Source: Lachnospiraceae bacterium (GTDB taxonomy: Bacteria; Bacillota; Clostridia; Lachnospirales; Lachnospiraceae). From it: a DNA stretch of 64,000 bases. A model generated the notes under the pieces. The model searched no databases. It was not told the DNA's origin and saw nothing but the letters and a program-made list of their open reading frames with translations. The stretch is from contig JAFTKW010000004.1 in the NCBI GenBank assembly GCA_017453065.1, positions 62,001-126,000 on the forward strand. Reading direction: 5' to 3'. The position numbers and the translations under genes are program-made. The first letter of the stretch is position 1, and every line of letters begins with the position of its first letter. Shown one piece after another: positions 22,433 to 32,463 of the stretch.

Positions 22433-24943
22433 ATGAAAAAGGGAAAAGAAATCCACAGAAAAATCAAATCAGTAGTGGCTATGGTGTTACTGCTGGCAAT
22501 GGTATGCACAGGCTGTGCGGGAACAAATAATCCAACGACAGGAGAGATACAAGAGCAGCCTATTAGCAATGCAGAAGAATCGAAACAAACAGAGAGTCAG
22601 CAGAAGGATGAATCCTCGGTAGATAAATCGGTCTATATGGACCCAACGAAAAGTGTGGAGGAGAGGGTAGAGGCTCTGCTTGCACAGATGACCTTGGAAG
22701 AGAAAGTGGCTCAGATGGTACAACCTGAACAGAATGGCATTTCTCTAAGTGATATCACCAAGTATGGCGTTGGCTCTGTGCTCAGTGGTGGAGGCTCCGC
22801 ACCATCTACAGGAAACGATGCGGAAGATTGGCAGAAGCATATTAACAAGATCAAGCAGGCAGCGCTAAATAGCCGTCTTGGTATTCCACTAATCTATGGT
22901 GTAGATGCAGTCCATGGACACAGTAATATCTACGGAGCAACCGTATTTCCTCACAACATAGGTCTTGGTGCAGCAGACGACGAAGACTTGATGATGCGCA
23001 TGGGTGCTATCGTTGCCGCAGAGGTAAGGGCGACTGGAATTCAGTGGACTTTTGCGCCTACATTGGCAAATCCACAGAATGAATTGTGGGGTAGAACCTA
23101 TGAAGGCTTCGGAGAAGAGGAAGAATTAGTGGCAAGACTTGGTGCTGCCTTTGTAAAGGGTGCTCAGGGGGAATTGGGAACAGAAGACTTTTTGGCAGAC
23201 AGACACGTGGTCGCAACTGCCAAACACTATATTGGTGAAGGCTATACAGTGGCAGGAACTAACCAGGGTGATGTTCAAATGTCAGCGGAAGAGTTTGATG
23301 CACTTTTACACGATACCCTCCTTATACCATACAAGGCAGCAGTGGATGCAGGAGTGCAGACTGTTATGGCATCCTTTAACAGTGTAAACGGACTGAAATG
23401 CCATGAAAATAAATATCTCCTTACAGATGTATTAAAGGGCGAGCTTGGATTTGAGGGATTTGTTGTTGGAGACTACAATGGAGCCCAGCAGGTTAGTGGT
23501 GCCAATTACAAAGAGCAGATTGTAAACTGTGTAAATGCTGGCGTAGATATGTTGATGGAGCCATACTCCTGGAAGGATGTAATCAAGCATTTGACTAAGG
23601 CTGTAGAAGAGGGGCTGGTTTCTCAAGAAAGAATTGATGATGCTGTGCGCCGTATATTGACAGTAAAATTTGAGGCTGGTCTTTTTGAAGAGGAAATAGG
23701 TGGAGCAACAGAACTGGAACTTCTCTCACAGTTTGGCGCTGATGAGCATAGAGAAGTCGCCCGCGAGGCAGTGCGCAAATCTATGGTGTTACTTAAAAAT
23801 GACGAAGTGAATGGAAAGACAGCCATGGAGGCACTTCAAAATAGCACCAATATCTTGGTGGTGGGCTCCAAAGCAGATGATATCGGAGCTCAGTGTGGAG
23901 GATGGACCATTTCTTGGCAGGGTAGCACAGGCAATATAACAGAAGGTACGACGATACTTAAAGGTCTGCAGAATGCAGCAGGCTCCAGAAATATCAGTTA
24001 CAGTGCAGATGGACAGATTGACGGTGATGAGGACGCTATTCTTGTAGTGGTGGGAGAGTCACCATACGCAGAGACTAGCGGCGACAGAAGCACATCTACC
24101 TTGACCATTACCAATGATGACAAGGCGCTATTAAAGGATATGGAGGAATCTATAAAAGACGCTAAAGCAAAAGGCATTCCTGTTATTATGATGCTTCTCA
24201 GCGGAAGACCATTGACCATTGCTGACTATGTGGATCAGTTTGATGCTATTGTGGCAGCATGGCTTCCAGGCAGTGAAGGCGACGGCGTAGCAGATGTACT
24301 GCTTGGCGAGTATGACTTTACAGGAACTTTGACTTATACCTGGCCATGGTATGCATCGGATATCGATACGAAATTTGATGAGGAAAAAGAAGCAAATATT
24401 CTGTTTAAATATGGAACTGGCTTAACCAAGAACGGAACTTCTTTGAAGGCAGAGGGAACGGTGACAATTGGACTAAAGCCAGAAAAGACAGAAGAAGAGA
24501 TTGCGGCTATCAAGGCAGGAAGTATTGATCTGGAGTCTACAGAGTATGTGCTGGAGGCGGAAAACTACAATTCCAATTCCTATTTGGTTACCACAGGAAA
24601 TGAGAACAACATTACCTTTGTGGAAAACTGGGGTACCGAGTGGGCCAATGCGAAATGGGATGTTTGGATTCCGCAAGCAGGCAATTATACCTTGCACTTT
24701 TATATTGCGGCAGCGAAAGACAGCAACAGCGTATCCATTTACTATGCGTCTCCAAATATTACAGATGATGGAAATGCCAACAGAACCGTAGTGCCAATGA
24801 CCAAGACAGCGGATATGATGACCTATGAAGATTTTACCTTGGATGTTTATTTGGACAAAGGTAGCTATGAATTCAAATTTATGACGGACCGAAAGAATGG
24901 GGCCGATTTTAGACTGGACCGCATCTGGTTTGAATACAAGTAA
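22433..24943 (+). CDS. GH3 beta-glucosidase / exo-beta-glucanase lipoprotein with C-terminal CBM-like domain
   Basis: 836 residues from the ATG at 22433 (GAGG eight bases upstream; the longer frame starts at a TTG). The signal peptide ends in MVCTGC, a slightly unusual lipobox with Cys28. The GH3 barrel (about 60-390) carries the nucleophile Asp347 in FVVGDYNG and substrate motifs GVDAVHGH and AKHYIGEG. The GH3 C domain (about 420-680) and a CBM6/35-like domain beginning LEAENY (about 705-836) follow. The layout matches exo-1,3/1,4-beta-glucanases. It is anchored outside the membrane, where it would release glucose from beta-glucans or cello-oligosaccharides. Confidence 0.9.
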   Translation: MKKGKEIHRKIKSVVAMVLLLAMVCTGCAGTNNPTTGEIQEQPISNAEESKQTESQQKDESSVDKSVYMDPTKSVEERVEALLAQMTLEEKVAQMVQPEQNGISLSDITKYGVGSVLSGGGSAPSTGNDAEDWQKHINKIKQAALNSRLGIPLIYGVDAVHGHSNIYGATVFPHNIGLGAADDEDLMMRMGAIVAAEVRATGIQWTFAPTLANPQNELWGRTYEGFGEEEELVARLGAAFVKGAQGELGTEDFLADRHVVATAKHYIGEGYTVAGTNQGDVQMSAEEFDALLHDTLLIPYKAAVDAGVQTVMASFNSVNGLKCHENKYLLTDVLKGELGFEGFVVGDYNGAQQVSGANYKEQIVNCVNAGVDMLMEPYSWKDVIKHLTKAVEEGLVSQERIDDAVRRILTVKFEAGLFEEEIGGATELELLSQFGADEHREVAREAVRKSMVLLKNDEVNGKTAMEALQNSTNILVVGSKADDIGAQCGGWTISWQGSTGNITEGTTILKGLQNAAGSRNISYSADGQIDGDEDAILVVVGESPYAETSGDRSTSTLTITNDDKALLKDMEESIKDAKAKGIPVIMMLLSGRPLTIADYVDQFDAIVAAWLPGSEGDGVADVLLGEYDFTGTLTYTWPWYASDIDTKFDEEKEANILFKYGTGLTKNGTSLKAEGTVTIGLKPEKTEEEIAAIKAGSIDLESTEYVLEAENYNSNSYLVTTGNENNITFVENWGTEWANAKWDVWIPQAGNYTLHFYIAAAKDSNSVSIYYASPNITDDGNANRTVVPMTKTADMMTYEDFTLDVYLDKGSYEFKFMTDRKNGADFRLDRIWFEYK

Positions 24944-25026
24944 ATAGAAAATTTGCAGAGACAAATCCCAGCACAAATGGACAGACTGTGGGCATATGAT
25001 AAAGAAAAATAATCTTTGAGGAAAAT

Positions 25027-25527
25027 ATGTCAGAAGATGCTTTTTTAAATGGAATATCTCAGCCCACTAAGCGTCCCATTGCCCAAGCTATACTCAAGGG
25101 TAGTCCTCAGTTTCCAGAGGTAAACGGGACGGTACAGTTCTTCCAAATGGGGCAAGCTGTCCTAGTAATGGCAGAGGTATTTGGTTTGCCAGATGGCAAG
25201 GTTAGGCCTTGTCAGCAACCAGTTTTTGCATTTCACATTCATGAAGGAGGCAGTTGCTCCGGAAATAGGATGGATTATTTTGCAAACGCAAAGAATCATT
25301 ACAATCCAGGTGGTTGTATGCATCCGTTTCACGCAGGAGATATGCCTCCTCTTTTTGGTGTTCAGGGATATGCTTTTATGCAGTTTTTGACAGATCGTTT
25401 CACTGTCAGAGAAGTCTTAGGAAAAACGGTGATCGTTCATGAGGGAGTAGACGACTTTACAACACAGCCTTCGGGAAATGCTGGAGCCAAAATAGCCTGC
25501 GGTGTCATTGAGAGGTTACGCAACTAA
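25027..25527 (+). CDS. Cu/Zn superoxide dismutase family protein, cytoplasmic
   Basis: 166 residues and no signal peptide. The ligand set is complete: His70 and His72 (FHIHEGG), bridging His91 (HYNPG), His99, His102 and Asp105 (HPFHAGD), and His138 (VHEGVDD). The disulfide pair is Cys77 and Cys158. The zinc loop is very short, with two residues between His99 and His102. The guiding Arg of the active-site channel is Lys155 (NAGAKIACG). It should dismutate superoxide, helping an anaerobe survive oxygen. GAGG precedes the ATG. It lies between two GH3 genes without a clear functional link. Confidence 0.9.
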   Translation: MSEDAFLNGISQPTKRPIAQAILKGSPQFPEVNGTVQFFQMGQAVLVMAEVFGLPDGKVRPCQQPVFAFHIHEGGSCSGNRMDYFANAKNHYNPGGCMHPFHAGDMPPLFGVQGYAFMQFLTDRFTVREVLGKTVIVHEGVDDFTTQPSGNAGAKIACGVIERLRN

Positions 25528-25536
25528 TGGTATAAT
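25508..25536 (+). promoter_or_regulatory. Promoter of the second GH3 gene
   Basis: TTGAGA (25508-25513), 17 bases, TATAAT (25531-25536). The -35 box lies in the last codons of the SOD gene. Confidence 0.7.
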
Positions 25537-25578
25537 AAAACCAACGATACACTGCATTTTATTGCGAAGGAGAAATCT

Positions 25579-27996
25579 ATGGGTAAAATCAAGAAAACCA
25601 CAGACAAATTGCTTCAGATAGTGATTGATCAGGTCATGGGAAATGGCTTGATGCAGGAAGAGACTGTAGCGGTAGGAGAAAAACACATCACCCCTGGGAT
25701 GCCAGAACTTGCTATGGAGTGTGCGGCAGAGGGAGTTGTTTTGCTACGCAACAATGAGCGAACTCTGCCGCTGTCAGCACAGGAGAAGGTGGCTGTCTTT
25801 GGCCGCTGCCAACTGGATTGGTTTTATGTAGGGTACGGAAGTGGAGGAAATGTACATCCGCCATACCAAGTATCCCTGATGGAAGGCTTGCGAAATCAAG
25901 GCGTGAAATATGACCAACTTTTGGCAGATATTTATGATGAATGGTGCCACAAATCCCAAAATGAAGCAGACCACGGATGGTGGGGACATTGGCCTTATTT
26001 TCATCCTGAGATGCCTTTGGGAAAAGAACTTGTACAGCAGGCTGCAAACAGATGCGGTAGTGCTTTGGTGGTGCTTGGTCGAGCTGCAGGTGAGGATAGA
26101 GAGAATAAGCTGGAGCCAGGTAGCTATTATCTGACAAAGGAAGAAAAACAGATGCTTCAGCTGGTGCAGGAGCATTTTAGCAAGATTGTGCTACTGTTAA
26201 ACTGTGGCAATATCATAGATTTAGAATGGTTGGAACACTATCCTGCGCAAGCCGTGCTTTATGCGTGGAATTTGGGACAGGAGAGCGGAAATGCTATAGG
26301 AAAGATTCTGACAGGTGAAATTAACCCATCTGGAAGATTGGCAGACAGTGTGGCCAAGAAATATGAGGATTACCCAAGTGCAGCGTACTTTGGTGGGAAA
26401 GAATTCAATAATTATACAGAAGATATCTTTGTGGGATATCGCTATTTTGAAACCTTCCATCCAGAGAAGGTGCTATATCCCTTTGGCTTCGGACTTTCCT
26501 ACACATCTTTTGAGATGAAAGGAGAGTTGCTTGGCAGCACAGAAGGAAAAGTTTCCGTTTCAGTGACAGTAGCCAATACGGGGGCAGCAGCAGGCAAACA
26601 AGTGGTGCAGATTTACGTCACACCACCACAGGGGAAACTTCCAAAAGAGAAAAAGAGATTGGTGGCTTTTTCTAAAACAAAACTGCTGGCACCAGGCGAA
26701 AGCCAAACGCTTACTTTTGAACTTAAGGATATGGATTTGGCATCCTACGATGATAGCGGCGTGACAGGATACAAAGATGCCTTTGTGTTAGAAGCGGGCA
26801 GTTATGAAATTTTGATTGGAGCAAATAGCAGAGAAACAGTCAAAGTGGGAGCAGTTGTCAAATCGGAAACTGTCCTGACATTACAGTGCAGCGATATTTG
26901 TGTGCCAAATGAGAAAACCCCATTTATGGTGCTTTCGCAGGAAGGGATGCAGCCAGCTCATTTGGGAGGAAGAGATCTTCGCAAGCGTATTTTGGACCAA
27001 ATGCCTGTGGAGATTCCAGTTACCGGGGATAAGGGCATAAAACTGACAGATGTAAAAGCAGGAAAGTATACCTTAGAAGAGTTTGTGGCGCAGTTGACAG
27101 ACAAAGAATTGTCCGATTTAACCCATGGTGAGGGTGCCATGAATTCGCCCCTTGGAGTTTCGGGAAATGCAGGGATATTTGCAGGTATTACACCACAACT
27201 TAGAGAGAAGGGAATTCCAGTGGTGGTGACAGCGGATGGACCTGCAGGCTTGCGTCTGAATACCTATACAACTCTGCTTCCATGTGGAACAGCCGTAGCC
27301 TGTACTTGGAATCAGGAACTGGTGGAGCGAATCTTTGTGAAGATGGGAGAGGAGTGCCAATATTTTGGGGTGGATGTGCTTCTTTCTCCTGGAATGAATA
27401 TACATAGAAATCCACTTTGTGGAAGAAATTTTGAATACTATTCGGAGGACCCTATCCTCAGTGGGAAGATTGCAGCAGCAGCCGTACGAGGTATCCAGAG
27501 AAAGGGTGCCAGTGCTTGTCCAAAACATTTCGCCTGCAACAATCAGGAGGTAAATCGAAATCACAATGATAGCCGTTTGAGTCAAAGAGCATTGCGCGAA
27601 ATCTATTTAAAGAACTTTGAGATTTGTGTCAAAGAAGGCAAGCCATTAAATTTGATGACCAGTTACAACAAGATCAATGGTGTGTGGGCGCATTACAACT
27701 ATGATTTGGTAACCACAGTGCTCCGAAAGGAATGGGGATATGAAGGAAATGTGGTCACTGACTGGTGGATGCGCAAGTCTGTCAGCCCAGAGTTTCCGTT
27801 GCTGCGTGACAACGCCTATCGTGTCAGAGCACAGGTGGATGTATTGATGCCAGGAAACGGCTTTTATACCGAAAAAGGGTACAAGTTTGACAAGGCCCAG
27901 CTTAAGTCCTTAGGAAAGCCAGATGGAATTCAGAGAACAGAGCTTCAAAGATGTGCCATGAATGTACTTCGCTTTGCGCTTACGCGCTTGATTTAG
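25579..27996 (+). CDS. GH3 beta-glucosidase with permuted domain order
   Basis: 805 residues, no signal peptide, so intracellular. The GH3 alpha/beta C domain comes first (about 40-300, ECAAEGVVLLRN). A fibronectin-III-like domain follows (about 310-420, ANTGAAAGKQVVQIYV), and the GH3 barrel is last (about 490-805). The nucleophile is Asp728 in VVTDWW; sugar-site motifs GPAGLR, GRNFEYYSEDP and CPKHFACNNQE are present. This reversed order is known from rumen beta-glucosidases. It would hydrolyse imported cellobiose or other beta-glucosides. AAGGAG precedes the ATG and it has its own promoter. Confidence 0.9.
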   Translation: MGKIKKTTDKLLQIVIDQVMGNGLMQEETVAVGEKHITPGMPELAMECAAEGVVLLRNNERTLPLSAQEKVAVFGRCQLDWFYVGYGSGGNVHPPYQVSLMEGLRNQGVKYDQLLADIYDEWCHKSQNEADHGWWGHWPYFHPEMPLGKELVQQAANRCGSALVVLGRAAGEDRENKLEPGSYYLTKEEKQMLQLVQEHFSKIVLLLNCGNIIDLEWLEHYPAQAVLYAWNLGQESGNAIGKILTGEINPSGRLADSVAKKYEDYPSAAYFGGKEFNNYTEDIFVGYRYFETFHPEKVLYPFGFGLSYTSFEMKGELLGSTEGKVSVSVTVANTGAAAGKQVVQIYVTPPQGKLPKEKKRLVAFSKTKLLAPGESQTLTFELKDMDLASYDDSGVTGYKDAFVLEAGSYEILIGANSRETVKVGAVVKSETVLTLQCSDICVPNEKTPFMVLSQEGMQPAHLGGRDLRKRILDQMPVEIPVTGDKGIKLTDVKAGKYTLEEFVAQLTDKELSDLTHGEGAMNSPLGVSGNAGIFAGITPQLREKGIPVVVTADGPAGLRLNTYTTLLPCGTAVACTWNQELVERIFVKMGEECQYFGVDVLLSPGMNIHRNPLCGRNFEYYSEDPILSGKIAAAAVRGIQRKGASACPKHFACNNQEVNRNHNDSRLSQRALREIYLKNFEICVKEGKPLNLMTSYNKINGVWAHYNYDLVTTVLRKEWGYEGNVVTDWWMRKSVSPEFPLLRDNAYRVRAQVDVLMPGNGFYTEKGYKFDKAQLKSLGKPDGIQRTELQRCAMNVLRFALTRLI

Positions 27997-28158
27997 AAGT
28001 TGTTTTAGTGTTTTTTTTTGACTTGGATTATTTTGTCCAAAATGGAAAAACATATTGCAATAGTAGGAGAGATTCACGTATACTGATATCTGGTGTGGTT
28101 TCGGTATAGAAGGGAAACTACAATAGAAAAGATGTAGAAGAAAGGTAGGAAGTAACGT

Positions 28159-29667
28159 ATGTACGCAACTTTCTGGGCGCTCCTTCCGCCCATTATCGCA
28201 ATTGCATTGGCACTTATCACCAAAGAAGTATACAGTTCGTTGTTTATAGGTATTTTGGTTGGTGGATTGTTCTATGCAGGTTTTAATTTAGAAGGAACAT
28301 TGACACACATTGTAAACGAGGGATTCATTACAGTTCTCTCTGATTCATGGAATGTAGGTATTCTGATTTTCCTTGTTATCTTGGGTGCTATGGTTAGCAT
28401 GATGAACAAGGTAGGTGGTTCTGCGGCATTTGGTCAGTGGGCACAGAAACATATCAAGAGTGCAGTGGGAGCACAGCTTGCAACTGTCGCACTTGGAGTT
28501 TTGATTTTTGTAGACGACTATTTCAACTGCCTTACTGTAGGTAGTGTTATGAAGCCTGTAACAGACAAGCACAACGTTTCCAGAACGAAATTGGCTTACA
28601 TCATTGACGCTACAGCAGCGCCAGTTTGTATTATTGCACCAATCTCTTCCTGGGCAGCAGCTGTGACTGGATTTGTAGATGGCGCAGATGGACTTAATTT
28701 GTTTGTAAGCTCTATTCCTTATAACTATTATGCAATACTTACATTGGTATTCATGATTGCGTCTATATTGATGAAAGTAGATTTGGGTTCTATGGGGGAC
28801 TATGAGCGTTTGGCAAAGCGCATGGGATCTACGGCTGGATGTGCAGTGGAAAACGCAGTTTCAGATGAAAAAGATGAGCAGGGTAAGGGTACAGTAATTG
28901 ATTTGGTACTGCCTATCATTGTTTTGATTGTTTCCTGCGTAATCGGTATGATTTATACAGGTGGTTTCTTCGAGGGTGTTGACTTTATCACTTCTTTCTC
29001 TGATAGTGATGCTTCTCTCGGATTGGTGCTGGGATCATCTATCGCACTGATTATCACCATTTTGTTCTATCTGGTTCGTGGTAGACTTCCATTTAGAAAG
29101 ATGATGGAAGCGATTCCGGATGGTTTTAAGGCAATGGTTCCAGCAATATTGATTTTGACTTTTGCTTGGACTTTGAAAGCTATGACAGATAGTCTTGGTG
29201 CAGCAGTTTATGTTGAGACTATGGTTAAGACGTACGCATCAGGGTTTACAATGTTTATTCCAGCAATCATCTTTGTGGTAGCTTGCCTGCTTGCGTTTGC
29301 AACAGGTACATCATGGGGAACATTCGGTATCCTGATTCCAATCGTAGTAGGTATCTTCTCTCAGACAGATTATACTATGATGATTATTTCCATTTCTGCT
29401 TGTATGGCAGGTGCTGTTTGCGGTGATCATTGTTCACCTATCTCAGATACTACCATCATGGCGTCCGCTGGGGCACAGTGTGACCATGTAAAGCATGTAA
29501 GCACTCAAATGCCATATGCCGTAGTTGTGGCAATTATATCTTTTGTCACCTATATTGTGGCAGGCTTCCTTAAGAATCCGGTGGTTTGTTTGCTGATTGG
29601 TATCGCATTGTCCATCGGAACCTTGCTTGCAGTCAAGATTATTTATGCTGACAAAGCTACAGACTAA
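28159..29667 (+). CDS. nhaC: NhaC-family Na+/H+ antiporter
   Basis: 502 residues with about 11-12 membrane helices. Family blocks are ALLPPIIAIALALITKEVYSS at the N terminus, FVDDYFNCL near 112-120, GTSWGTFGILIP near 385 and CGDHCSPISDTTIM near 425. It should exchange Na+ for H+, or a related substrate, since NhaC relatives also include organic anion and amine exchangers. AAGGTAGGAAG precedes the ATG. The upstream 160 bases contain a T-tract and a weak promoter I could not place with confidence. Confidence 0.9.
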   Translation: MYATFWALLPPIIAIALALITKEVYSSLFIGILVGGLFYAGFNLEGTLTHIVNEGFITVLSDSWNVGILIFLVILGAMVSMMNKVGGSAAFGQWAQKHIKSAVGAQLATVALGVLIFVDDYFNCLTVGSVMKPVTDKHNVSRTKLAYIIDATAAPVCIIAPISSWAAAVTGFVDGADGLNLFVSSIPYNYYAILTLVFMIASILMKVDLGSMGDYERLAKRMGSTAGCAVENAVSDEKDEQGKGTVIDLVLPIIVLIVSCVIGMIYTGGFFEGVDFITSFSDSDASLGLVLGSSIALIITILFYLVRGRLPFRKMMEAIPDGFKAMVPAILILTFAWTLKAMTDSLGAAVYVETMVKTYASGFTMFIPAIIFVVACLLAFATGTSWGTFGILIPIVVGIFSQTDYTMMIISISACMAGAVCGDHCSPISDTTIMASAGAQCDHVKHVSTQMPYAVVVAIISFVTYIVAGFLKNPVVCLLIGIALSIGTLLAVKIIYADKATD

Positions 29668-29770
29668 GTAAAATTGGGGTTAAATTAGCTGTAGGGATGT
29701 AAATAACAGCTTTGGCTGTAAGGAAGAAATTGAACTGTGGGGACAGTCAATCGTTTAGGAGGTTTTATAA

Positions 29771-31162
29771 GTGTTTTTCAAAAAACAAAAAAGCAATGTA
29801 TTGAGCGAGGACAAAAATTTACTACTCGAAGCAATGGAACGGGCCATTGCAGGGGATTATTCTCCAATTGATGCTACTTCTTTTCACGATCCGGAGGTGG
29901 CAGAAAAGTACAATGAAGTGCTGAGAGCGACCGTGAAGAACTACAATTATCTGGTGATGCGACTGAATGATTCTATGACTAGAATCGGTGATAGTTCTTG
30001 CGTGAAAAACATGATTGAGGAAGTGAATTCCCAATCTTTTGCAATCAATGACATGAGAGGTGCCAGTCAGGATTTGGGGGACTCCATTCAGAACATTCAG
30101 ACTGCAGTGCAGGATATTCAGCAGAATACGCACAAGGTAATGCAGGCTTCCGAAGAGAGCCTGGAAGATATGGAAGAGTGTGTAACTATTGTAGATGATT
30201 CCGTAGCCCAGGTTCAGAGCATCAACGAACAGATTTTGTCTTTCAAGGATAAGGCAGAAAAAATTCATGAAATTATAGATATGGTAAAGAAGGTAGCTTC
30301 TAAGAGTGGATTATTGGCTCTTAATGCATCCATTGAAGCGGCTCGAGCTGGTGAAGCAGGAAGAAGTTTTGCTGTGGTTGCAAACCAGATTAAAGATTTG
30401 TCTGCAAATACTTCTGCATCCGCAGATGATGTTGAGAAATATGTAGTAGAATTGATGAGTGGAATTGATGCACTGACAGAGGCTGTTGGTGAGACCACAG
30501 GTAAGTTGCAGACAGGACATGAAAGCGTTCACAAGACCATCGACTATATTACAGAGATGAATAGCCAGCTTGGCAGTGTGGGCGAAGATATTGACCGAAT
30601 TTACGAGGAAATCAATACACAGTCTGCGCTGACTCAGAATTTTGTGGCAGCCATTGATTCCATGGCAGACAGTTATGAGAATTTGTCTCAGGATTGTTTT
30701 GACACAGGAGCTCATTTATACCGTATTTCCCGTGATGTGGACAAGTCTAGAAGTGACTTGGCCCGCAAGGGTGCGATACTTACAACCATGGATTGGCTTA
30801 CTGTATTTGAGATTGATCACTTTATCTTTACATGGCGTCTGTACAACAATCTGATTGGATTTGAGAGTTTGACTTTGCAGCAGCTTAACAATCCGAAGGG
30901 CTGTAAACTGGGCAAATGGCTTGGCGCTCAGACAGACAAAAATGTGACAAGTACACCTGAGTTTAAGGCTGTTGTAGAAGCGCATGAAAAAATACATACT
31001 TATGCAGTTGAGTCTTGGCATGCCAAGGACAGAGATGACAGAGAAGCTGCTCTTGCAAACTTCAATCTGGCGTACGATGCATATGAGAAATTTACAAAGA
31101 CTATGAAATCTCTTCGTGGAGTATTTCAGAGATTGGGAGATACGGACGCGACAGTGATTTAA
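29771..31162 (+). CDS. Soluble chemoreceptor with C-terminal CZB zinc domain
   Basis: 463 residues from GTG, with GGAGG eight bases upstream. No membrane helix, so it is cytoplasmic. Residues ~100-310 form the signalling hairpin, with tip [19 protein letters not shown]. The C-terminal CZB domain (about 340-455) has the zinc ligands His in DHFIFTWRLYN, Cys in GCKLGKWL and HxxxH in AHEKIH. CZB chemoreceptors sense zinc and, through the zinc-bound Cys, oxidants such as hypochlorite. It may serve redox or zinc taxis. It follows the NhaC gene without a terminator. Confidence 0.9.
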   Translation: MFFKKQKSNVLSEDKNLLLEAMERAIAGDYSPIDATSFHDPEVAEKYNEVLRATVKNYNYLVMRLNDSMTRIGDSSCVKNMIEEVNSQSFAINDMRGASQDLGDSIQNIQTAVQDIQQNTHKVMQASEESLEDMEECVTIVDDSVAQVQSINEQILSFKDKAEKIHEIIDMVKKVASKSGLLALNASIEAARAGEAGRSFAVVANQIKDLSANTSASADDVEKYVVELMSGIDALTEAVGETTGKLQTGHESVHKTIDYITEMNSQLGSVGEDIDRIYEEINTQSALTQNFVAAIDSMADSYENLSQDCFDTGAHLYRISRDVDKSRSDLARKGAILTTMDWLTVFEIDHFIFTWRLYNNLIGFESLTLQQLNNPKGCKLGKWLGAQTDKNVTSTPEFKAVVEAHEKIHTYAVESWHAKDRDDREAALANFNLAYDAYEKFTKTMKSLRGVFQRLGDTDATVI

Positions 31163-31192
31163 TAGAAGTCTAATTTCATAGAAACAAATAAG

Positions 31193-31225
31193 AAAAGGAG
31201 CAAATCTTTGGATTTGCTCCTTTTT
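31193..31225 (+). terminator. Intrinsic terminator
   Basis: Perfect 14-bp stem AAAAGGAGCAAATC / GATTTGCTCCTTTT with a TTTG loop and T-run, after the CZB receptor. Confidence 0.92.
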
Positions 31226-31282
31226 GAATATATATGTGAGCAATCGGTAGTTATGTATATCAAGGGAAAACAATAGACTGTC

Positions 31283-31311
31283 TTGCTTCACATATATACC
31301 TCTGTTAAAAT
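31283..31311 (+). promoter_or_regulatory. Promoter of the NlpC/P60 lipoprotein gene
   Basis: TTGCTT (31283-31288), 17 bases, TAAAAT (31306-31311). About 108 bases of leader follow. Confidence 0.65.
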
Positions 31312-31425
31312 AAATTCAGTAGCGGAAGGCTGCCAAAAGAAATTGGAAGGGACAGGTTAGGTTACAAGCTTGGCAGAAAGAGTGTCAAATAGATAAGTCC
31401 TTTTAGGCATGAAAAGGAAAAGACA

Positions 31426-32406
31426 GTGAATATACATAGAGGGATGACCAAATTAAAGTTAATAGGATGTGTGATATTGTTGGGGATGACCTGTTATGGC
31501 TGTGCACAAAAAGAGGAAGCATTAGGCCCATTGGACCAGTTAGACCAAATGGAAGAAAAGAAGCAAAACCAGATGGAACAGGGCGATGACCATGAGTTTT
31601 CAGATGAAGGCAACATGGGGGACAAAAAAGCGGATAGCCAGACGGATGGGGATTTTACCTGGGAAGATTATGCTTGGGAGATGATTCCCGGAGATCTTAC
31701 CATGGAAAATCTGCTGGTAACGGCTCTTAGTCCCGTGGGACAGACCATGTATATCTGGGGTGGAGGCTGGAACGAAGAAGACACAGGGGCAGGTATAGAT
31801 GCACGAACCTTGGGGTTAAGTCCCAGATGGGCAGAGTTTGCGGCTGTGCAGACCAAAGAATATGACTATTATGATTACAAATACCAGATTCATGACGGAC
31901 TGGATTGCTCAGGATACATAGGGTGGCTGGTCTACAATCTTTTTGAAACCGAAGATGGGAAAGAAGGCTATGTGATGAAGTCCAGTGAGATGGCGGAGGA
32001 TTTTGCCAAGCGAGGCTGGGGAACCTTTACCCCTGCAGAGCAAGTGACAGACTGGGAACTGGGAGATGTCATGAGCATGAAAGGACATGTTTGGCTTTGT
32101 CTTGGCATGTGTCAGGATGGAAGCGTACTGATTCTGCATTCCAGTGTAACAGGGGTCAGCGTCTGTGGAACCAACCTGCCTGAGGGTGAGGAAAGTGAGG
32201 CAGTGAGATTGGCCAAAGACTTTATGAGTACCTGCTATCCGGAGTGGTATGAAAGATATCCAAATTGTGGTAGATCACATGACTATCTAGTGAAATCCGG
32301 ACAGTTTCGCTGGAGTGATGAAATCCTCAAAGACAGCTGGAAGCTAAAGGCGTATTCAGCGGCGGATTTGCTGGCTTCATTGAAGAAAAAGCTCCTTGCG
32401 AATTAG
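31426..32406 (+). CDS. NlpC/P60-type cell-wall hydrolase lipoprotein
   Basis: 326 residues. The lipoprotein signal peptide ends LLGMTCYGC. A charged linker follows to about 80, then an NlpC/P60-like papain fold with catalytic Cys in LDCSGYIGW near 164 and His in GHVWLCLG near 221. Such enzymes cut peptide stems of peptidoglycan; here the spacing between Cys and His is longer than in classic members, so it is a divergent member. The start is GTG at 31426 (AAAGGAAAA upstream); ATG at 31444 is possible, but its purine run touches the codon. Confidence 0.8.
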   Translation: MNIHRGMTKLKLIGCVILLGMTCYGCAQKEEALGPLDQLDQMEEKKQNQMEQGDDHEFSDEGNMGDKKADSQTDGDFTWEDYAWEMIPGDLTMENLLVTALSPVGQTMYIWGGGWNEEDTGAGIDARTLGLSPRWAEFAAVQTKEYDYYDYKYQIHDGLDCSGYIGWLVYNLFETEDGKEGYVMKSSEMAEDFAKRGWGTFTPAEQVTDWELGDVMSMKGHVWLCLGMCQDGSVLILHSSVTGVSVCGTNLPEGEESEAVRLAKDFMSTCYPEWYERYPNCGRSHDYLVKSGQFRWSDEILKDSWKLKAYSAADLLASLKKKLLAN

Positions 32407-32424
32407 TCTGCTATAAACTATAAT
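32396..32424 (+). promoter_or_regulatory. Promoter of the zinc-ribbon membrane protein gene
   Basis: TTGCGA (32396-32401), 17 bases, TATAAT (32419-32424), overlapping the end of the preceding gene. Confidence 0.7.
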
Positions 32425-32463
32425 GAAGAAGTATAAATAATTCAAATGAGGAGGGTTTTTTTA

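Noticed and set aside
29690-29735. Terminator between the NhaC and CZB receptor genes
   Set aside because: Only short hairpins (ACAGC / GCTGT) without a T-tract are present, so read-through is likely.
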